From Cyanobacteriota bacterium (GTDB lineage: Bacteria > Cyanobacteriota > Cyanobacteriia > Leptolyngbyales > Leptolyngbyaceae): a stretch of 9,895 bases of DNA. The DNA lies in NCBI GenBank assembly GCA_027482985.1, contig JAIXVO010000309.1, positions 1 through 9,895 of the forward strand, given 5' to 3'. The notes under the pieces were generated by a model. The model saw only the letters and a program-made list of their open reading frames with translations. It did not search any database and was not told the origin of the DNA. This document shows, one piece after another, positions 5,923 through 9,895 of the stretch. Positions within the stretch are counted from its first letter, which is position 1. Each line of letters starts with the position of its first letter. The position numbers and the translations under genes are program-made.

Positions 5923-8475
5923 ATGGTGTCATCAAGGTTGTCGGATTTGGAGCAAGATCAATCGTTTCAGGCATGGCAGACTGAACTGGCGCACGCCTTC
6001 AGTGCCGCTGCGATGACTGTCCGGGTGGCGTGGGCAAAGACGACCCTGTATATCTTGTTGGAAGCCGAACAGGTGCCGTCACAGTCGGAGGTACTGCTAC
6101 GGGTGCGCCAGTTATTGCAGGTAGAGGCAGTCCGCAGAGTGCAAACGTGTCGGGTGTATGGGCGGCAGGTGGGTGATACCTTTACGGCATGGATGGTCGA
6201 AATTGATGTTGTGAGTTTATTCAAAGACCCGTTAGACTCATTGACACAACAAGATTTGACTCATCCAAGCAGTTTCTTCGCACTGACATCAGACTCTTTG
6301 GTGCAGGCAGACGATCGCACCTTGAGCGACGACTCTCAGTCACTTGCCACGATCGCCCCAGCCCGATCGCGGTCGGATCACTTTATTGTGTGCGGCCTGG
6401 GACGGTTGGGACAGCATTGTGTGCGATCGCTCAAATCCTTCGCGCAACAAGCGGTGGAGATTCAGGTGACGGCGATCGATCGCCAGCAGCCAGACCATTG
6501 GGAAGTGGATCAATTGTCGGATTGGTTGTCGGCGGCGATGATTACGGGGGATTGTCGCCAAGATGCGGTGTTGCAACAGGCAGGAATTGCCGACTGTCGC
6601 GCCATTGTGATCGTAACGCAGGATGAAAACACGAATATTGAAACCGCGATCGCGGCGCGGCGATTGAATCCTCATGTGCGCTTAATTGTGCGATCAGGTA
6701 AACAGAATTTGAATGAGTTGTTAAAACAGCGGTTGGGCAATTTTGCAGCCTTTGAACCCATTGAACTCCCAGCTGAATCCTTTGTCCTGGCGGCATTAGG
6801 CGATGAAACCTTAGGCTTGTTTAAGATTGGCGATCGCCAGTTGCGAGTGGTGCAACATCAAGTCCAGCCCCAGGATGGGCAATTTACCAACTTACCGATT
6901 CACAAACTCTATAAAGACTCCTGTCGCTTGTTGAAATATAGTTCAACCCTGGAGTCTCCACCAACTTTATCGAGATCGTCGGGAAGGACTGTCTCGATAC
7001 TGCCCCCTACGGCTGAGGCGGACGCGATCGCGGCAGAACGCATCTTCTACCAATGGTCACCCACCGCCCAAATTCAACCCGGAGATACACTGTTCTACAT
7101 TGAAGCGGTAGAACGTCCCGGCACGCCCCAGCTACCCACCACGCCCCCGCAATGGAGTCAATGGCGGCAACGATTACAACGCTTCATCCAGGGCAACTGG
7201 CGACAGGGGGGGCAACAATTTTGGCGTTGGGTGAAAGGCGATCGCACGCGGAGAGTCACCAGCTTGGGCTTTTTCATCGCCTTCCTGCTGGGGATTTTGG
7301 GCGCAGTGCTATTACGCTTCACGGTTGAGGGCATGACCTGGCAAGAAGCAATTTCGAGTGCGGTGATTTTGTTGCTGGGCGGTTATGGGGACGTGTTTGG
7401 CGGATTGGCGCTGAGTACGACGGTGCCCTGGTGGGTACAGGCGATTTGTTTGTTAATTACGGCTGCCAGTATTTTGTTTTTCTTGAGCGTCTTGGGGTTG
7501 CTGGCCGATCGCCTGCTCAGTGCCCGCTTTGAGTTCTTGCAACGCCGTCCGCCCGTCCCGCGATCGCAGCATGTCGTCCTGGTCGGCTTGGGGCGCGTCG
7601 GTCAGCGCATTGCCACCCTATTGCAAGACGCTCATCAGCCCTTTGTCTGTCTCACCCATAGCAAGGAGCATGAAGACTTACTACCCCAGGTGCCACTGGT
7701 GTCCAGTCCGATTCTGCCAGGCTTAGATGCCGTTAACTTAGGACAGGCGAAAAGTTTGATCGTGGCTACAGATGATCAAATGTTGAATTTAGAAGTGGCG
7801 CTTACGGCTCGGAATGCGGCAGCGCAATGCGATCGCACCCTCAACTTAGTGATTCGGGCACAGGATCAACGGTTTTGTGACCATCTCACAGGCTTAATGC
7901 CGGATGCCAAAGCGTTGTGCGTCTATGCCCTGACTGCCGATGCCTTTGCCGGAGCCGCCTTTGGAGAAAATATTTTACATTTATTTCAGGTGGCAAACGA
8001 GACCATCCTGGTCACGGAATATCACATTGAGGCCACCGATACTTTACAAGGCAAACTGTTGGCGCAAATCGCTTATGGTTATGGCGTGGTGCCGATCGCC
8101 TACCAAGCTCTCCCTGACTCCACCTGGAAACTGCTGCCATCCGATAATGTGCGGTTACAGGTGGGCGATCGCTTGATTGTCCTCGCCACTCTCAACGGCT
8201 TACAGCGAATTGAATGGGGCACCCTCACACCGCCTCGCCGCTGGCAGTTACAAGCCTTGAAGCCGTTGGATTCTAAGGTCACTTTTTACGCCGGCAACAC
8301 GTTGGAAAATATTTCCGGTTGCGCCTTGAGTGACGCTCGCCAATTTATGGACAATTTGCCGCAAACCCTGGATGTGCCTAATGTCATGACCTTAGACCTC
8401 TATGATCATCAGGCCGATCATCTTCTGCGGAAACTCCGAAAACTGCTCCCAGTGCGCTTAATTCCCCTAACCTAG
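5923..8475 (+). CDS. Potassium-channel protein: VYGRQ domain, RCK, two-helix pore, RCK, extra C-terminal domain
   Basis: An 850-residue membrane protein, probably a nucleotide-gated cation channel. Residues 15-97 match a domain often at the N-terminus of cyanobacterial proteins (LYILLEAEQVPSQSEVLLRV, then CRVYGRQVGDTFTAW). Residues 152-290 are a first TrkA-N Rossmann fold (VCGLGRLGQ at 156-164, acidic Asp186 at the end of strand 2, GDCR at 209-212), followed by an RCK-C-like part to about 395. The pore: helix 447-466, pore helix 471-484, filter LGGYGD at 485-490, second helix about 505-529. A second Rossmann fold starts at 549 (VLVGLGRVGQ), but its strand 2 (FVCLTH) lacks the usual acidic residue. 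A second RCK-C part covers about 695-757. Residues 785-850 are an extra unrecognised domain. The filter retains GYGD, but the canonical Thr-Val before it are Leu-Gly. ATG at 5923 is preceded by GAGG at 5911-5914. Substrate and ligand are inferred. Confidence 0.9.
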   Translation: MVSSRLSDLEQDQSFQAWQTELAHAFSAAAMTVRVAWAKTTLYILLEAEQVPSQSEVLLRVRQLLQVEAVRRVQTCRVYGRQVGDTFTAWMVEIDVVSLFKDPLDSLTQQDLTHPSSFFALTSDSLVQADDRTLSDDSQSLATIAPARSRSDHFIVCGLGRLGQHCVRSLKSFAQQAVEIQVTAIDRQQPDHWEVDQLSDWLSAAMITGDCRQDAVLQQAGIADCRAIVIVTQDENTNIETAIAARRLNPHVRLIVRSGKQNLNELLKQRLGNFAAFEPIELPAESFVLAALGDETLGLFKIGDRQLRVVQHQVQPQDGQFTNLPIHKLYKDSCRLLKYSSTLESPPTLSRSSGRTVSILPPTAEADAIAAERIFYQWSPTAQIQPGDTLFYIEAVERPGTPQLPTTPPQWSQWRQRLQRFIQGNWRQGGQQFWRWVKGDRTRRVTSLGFFIAFLLGILGAVLLRFTVEGMTWQEAISSAVILLLGGYGDVFGGLALSTTVPWWVQAICLLITAASILFFLSVLGLLADRLLSARFEFLQRRPPVPRSQHVVLVGLGRVGQRIATLLQDAHQPFVCLTHSKEHEDLLPQVPLVSSPILPGLDAVNLGQAKSLIVATDDQMLNLEVALTARNAAAQCDRTLNLVIRAQDQRFCDHLTGLMPDAKALCVYALTADAFAGAAFGENILHLFQVANETILVTEYHIEATDTLQGKLLAQIAYGYGVVPIAYQALPDSTWKLLPSDNVRLQVGDRLIVLATLNGLQRIEWGTLTPPRRWQLQALKPLDSKVTFYAGNTLENISGCALSDARQFMDNLPQTLDVPNVMTLDLYDHQADHLLRKLRKLLPVRLIPLT

Positions 8476-8502
8476 TGGATTACAGCCTGAATCTCTTGAC
8501 TG

Positions 8503-8527
8503 TGGGGTGGGCATCTTGCCCGCCCCA
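8503..8527. repeat. Small dispersed palindrome, copy 1
   Basis: TGGGGTGGGCA (8503-8513) and TGCCCGCCCCA (8517-8527) pair over 11 positions, with one G-T wobble, around a 3-base loop. It begins 28 bases after the channel stop. It resembles short G/C-rich palindromes scattered through many cyanobacterial genomes (recalled, not searched). It may act as a 3'-end hairpin of the channel mRNA, but no T-run follows. Confidence 0.65.
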
Positions 8528-8652
8528 GTGAGAAACTGCACTCCGGTTGGTGAGTCTGCTGATGCCGCAGTCCATGAGCGATCGCGGTGCCGTTATGCCC
8601 CTGTTATTTAATTTGCCTCAAGAGGGATAACTAAAGGGATAGCCTGACTGTT

Positions 8653-8676
8653 TGGATGGGCGAGATGTCCACCCCA
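8653..8676. repeat. Small dispersed palindrome, degenerate inverted copy 2
   Basis: From 8658 the sequence GGGCGAGATGTCCACCCCAC matches the reverse complement of copy 1 (8503-8527) with two differences. Its own stem is weakened. Being inverted relative to copy 1, it could also pair with it across the 125-base interval. Confidence 0.55.
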
Positions 8677-8749
8677 CGATGATTGATTCCTAATCTTGGG
8701 GGGCTGATGCCGGCTATCTTTCTGCATCGTGTCAATTGGGGGTGCTGTC

Positions 8750-9481
8750 ATGACTTATACCTTGCGAGTGGCGGATATGCCGCTGACTGAACGACCGCGA
8801 GAACGGTTGATTGCTCATGGCACTCGCAACTTGGCGGCAGCAGAATTATTGGCGATTTTGTTAGGCACTGGGCAGGGACCCGGCAAGTTATCGGCGGTCG
8901 GGTTAGGGCAGCTCATCTTGCACGAGTTAGGCAAGGGGCGGGGCGATGCTTTGTCCGCGCTGCGCGATACCAGTGTTGGCGAACTCACTCAAATTTCTGG
9001 CATTGGGGAAGCTAAAGCCACGACCATTCTGGCGGCGATCGAGTTAGGTAAGCGAGTGTTTCAAGCGCGGCCTGCCGATTTGACGGTGGTGGATGATCCA
9101 GCGATCGCCGCTGCCGCCCTGAGTCATGATTTGATGTGGCAAGCACAAGAACGGTTTGCCATTTTGCTACTCGATGTCAAACATCGACTCTTAGGCACTC
9201 GCATCATTACGATCGGCACCGCCACCGAAACCTTGGCCCACCCGCGCGACATCTTCCGCGAAGTGATTAAACAGGGAGCCACCCGCCTCATCGTCGCCCA
9301 CAATCACCCGTCCGGCAACACCGACCCCAGTCCTGAAGACCTGCACCTCACCCGCCAACTCCTCGCCGGTGCCCAATTCCTCGGCATTCCTGTCCTCGAC
9401 CATCTGATCCTGGGCAATGGCAACTTCAACAGTTTGCGCCAAGCCACCACCCTGTGGAATGAAGTCCCCCAAGACGAGTAG
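8750..9481 (+). CDS. radC: RadC family JAB/MPN-domain protein
   Basis: A 243-residue cytoplasmic RadC-family protein. The N-terminal part ([15 protein letters not shown] and [12 protein letters not shown]) leads to a helix-hairpin-helix-like stretch ([20 protein letters not shown], about residues 79-98). The C-terminal JAB/MPN fold carries the complete metal motif [14 protein letters not shown], with His184, His186, Ser194 and Asp197. Once thought a DNA-repair protein, RadC has no firmly established role; the fold resembles metal-dependent deubiquitinating-type peptidases. The length matches chromosomal RadC rather than short phage or plasmid versions. The frame opens with GTG at 8729, but ATG at 8750 is chosen: it gives the family's usual MTY(S/T)LR N-terminus and has a G-rich GGGGG at 8738-8742, whereas nothing precedes the GTG. 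No close neighbour shares its transcript. Confidence 0.93.
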   Translation: MTYTLRVADMPLTERPRERLIAHGTRNLAAAELLAILLGTGQGPGKLSAVGLGQLILHELGKGRGDALSALRDTSVGELTQISGIGEAKATTILAAIELGKRVFQARPADLTVVDDPAIAAAALSHDLMWQAQERFAILLLDVKHRLLGTRIITIGTATETLAHPRDIFREVIKQGATRLIVAHNHPSGNTDPSPEDLHLTRQLLAGAQFLGIPVLDHLILGNGNFNSLRQATTLWNEVPQDE

Positions 9482-9539
9482 CATGGGGAGGAAGGCAGAC
9501 GGCAGCGGGAAACAGCCTGTTTAGGATGGCAAAAGCGCC

Positions 9540-9676
9540 TCGCCGCACAAGTACACCAGCGGCACGTTTTTACCTTTCCTATCGCTCACCGACAGCCGCC
9601 CTAGGGGTACATCTCCATCGTTCCTCCGGTCTGCCAAACAGACGTACCAGCGGCGCATCTCTCCGTTTCCCCTCCC
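9540..9676. repeat. Three degenerate ~45-base repeat copies
   Basis: Three related stretches follow one another: about 9540-9586 (GTACACCAGCGGCACGTTTTT), 9587-9631 (TAGGGGTACATCTCCATCG) and 9632-9676 (GTACCAGCGGCGCATCTCTC). Shared elements are GTAC-near-CAGCGGC and a CATCTC...CGTT(T)CC(T/C)C tail. Similarity is partial. They look like remnants of a dispersed intergenic repeat. They contain no supported gene. Confidence 0.4.
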
Positions 9677-9753
9677 TCGTGACTCCTCCCTCCTGACTCC
9701 TGACTCCTGACTCCTGTCTTCTCCCTCCTGCCCCCTGCCCCCTGCCCCCTGCC
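9670..9753. repeat. Array of twelve 7-base units
   Basis: Twelve consecutive heptamers in perfect 7-base register, consensus (T/C)CCT(G/C)(A/C)C. In order: CCCTCCC, TCGTGAC, TCCTCCC, three of TCCTGAC, TCCTGTC, TTCTCCC, TCCTGCC and three of CCCTGCC. The pattern matches the short tandemly repeated repetitive (STRR) heptamers known in cyanobacteria. It is not CRISPR: there are no spacers. It ends ten bases before the GTG of the HAD gene. Confidence 0.85.
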
Positions 9754-9763
9754 CTAACTTGCC

Positions 9764-9895
9764 GTGAAGGTTCTCATTTTTGATTTTGATGGCACGATCG
9801 CGGATTCCTTTGAGGTGATCGTGCGCCTTGCTAATGATCTGGCGCTGGAATTTGGTTATCCAGTGGTGCAACCGGATGAGATTGCCACGTTACAA
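9764..9895 (+). CDS. HAD-superfamily hydrolase, N-terminal fragment (runs off window)
   Basis: The first 44 codons of a HAD-family hydrolase, likely a phosphatase of the phosphoglycolate-phosphatase type. Motif I is complete: MKVLIFDFDGTIADS, with nucleophile Asp7 and acid/base Asp9, followed by the start of the helical cap (VIVRLANDLALEFGY). The start is GTG at 9764; an in-frame TAA at 9755-9757 leaves no earlier start. No Shine-Dalgarno sequence lies between the heptamer array and the start codon, so initiation must be leaderless, weak or use sequence within the array. The remaining motifs and the substrate cannot be judged because the gene continues past the window. Confidence 0.88.
   Translation, partial: MKVLIFDFDGTIADSFEVIVRLANDLALEFGYPVVQPDEIATLQ

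Noticed and set aside
8729..8749. GTG at 8729 as the RadC start
   Set aside because: It has no ribosome binding site, adds seven residues not typical of the family, and ATG at 8750 gives the usual N-terminus.
9670..9753. CRISPR array
   Set aside because: The units are seven bases long and contiguous, without spacers.
9521..9871. Minus-strand 116-codon frame through the repeat region
   Set aside because: Its Gly/Glu/Arg-rich middle is simply the heptamer array translated, and it overlaps the HAD gene start.

Overview
The window is chromosomal DNA from a cyanobacterium. The palindrome GCGATCGC (HIP1) occurs roughly thirty times, in genes and between them. The protein families also fit: an SLH/OprB-type outer-membrane porin, a cyanobacterial-style RadC, and a potassium-channel protein carrying a cyanobacterial N-terminal domain with a VYGRQ motif. 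GC content is moderate. The heptamer array near the right end and the small dispersed palindromes suggest a repeat-rich, probably filamentous, lineage; the genus cannot be fixed from this sequence.

Layout. 24-1619 (+) is an intact outer-membrane porin. It converges on a two-gene minus-strand unit: DUF6325-type protein (2575-2141), then a SHOCT-domain protein (2081-1686). Upstream of that unit is a possible 67-codon minus-strand gene with a CPCC motif (2933-2730). About 560 bases without a convincing gene follow (2934-3490), holding a cluster of short hairpins. At 3491-4016 (+) lies the wreck of a second porin: signal peptide, mid-barrel and C-terminal strand survive in three different frames. 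An exported, probably lipid-anchored, metal-dependent amidohydrolase (4040-5479) starts 23 bases after the pseudogene's last codon. Next come a DUF2283 protein (5652-5885) and a large RCK-pore-RCK potassium-channel protein (5923-8475), probably one operon. A 253-base spacer with two inverted copies of a small palindrome leads to RadC (8750-9481). A repeat-filled spacer (9482-9763), ending in twelve 7-base units, separates RadC from the start of a HAD-family hydrolase that runs off the right edge.

How the genes relate. The intact and dead porins mark an envelope/transport theme, and the amidohydrolase may once have been co-transcribed with the second porin. The DUF6325/SHOCT pair and the DUF2283/channel pair look like separate small operons. 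No phage, insertion sequence, CRISPR, tRNA or rRNA was seen. The region is mostly ordinary chromosome; the most interesting items are the channel's architecture and altered selectivity filter, the eroded porin, the hairpin cluster and the heptamer array.
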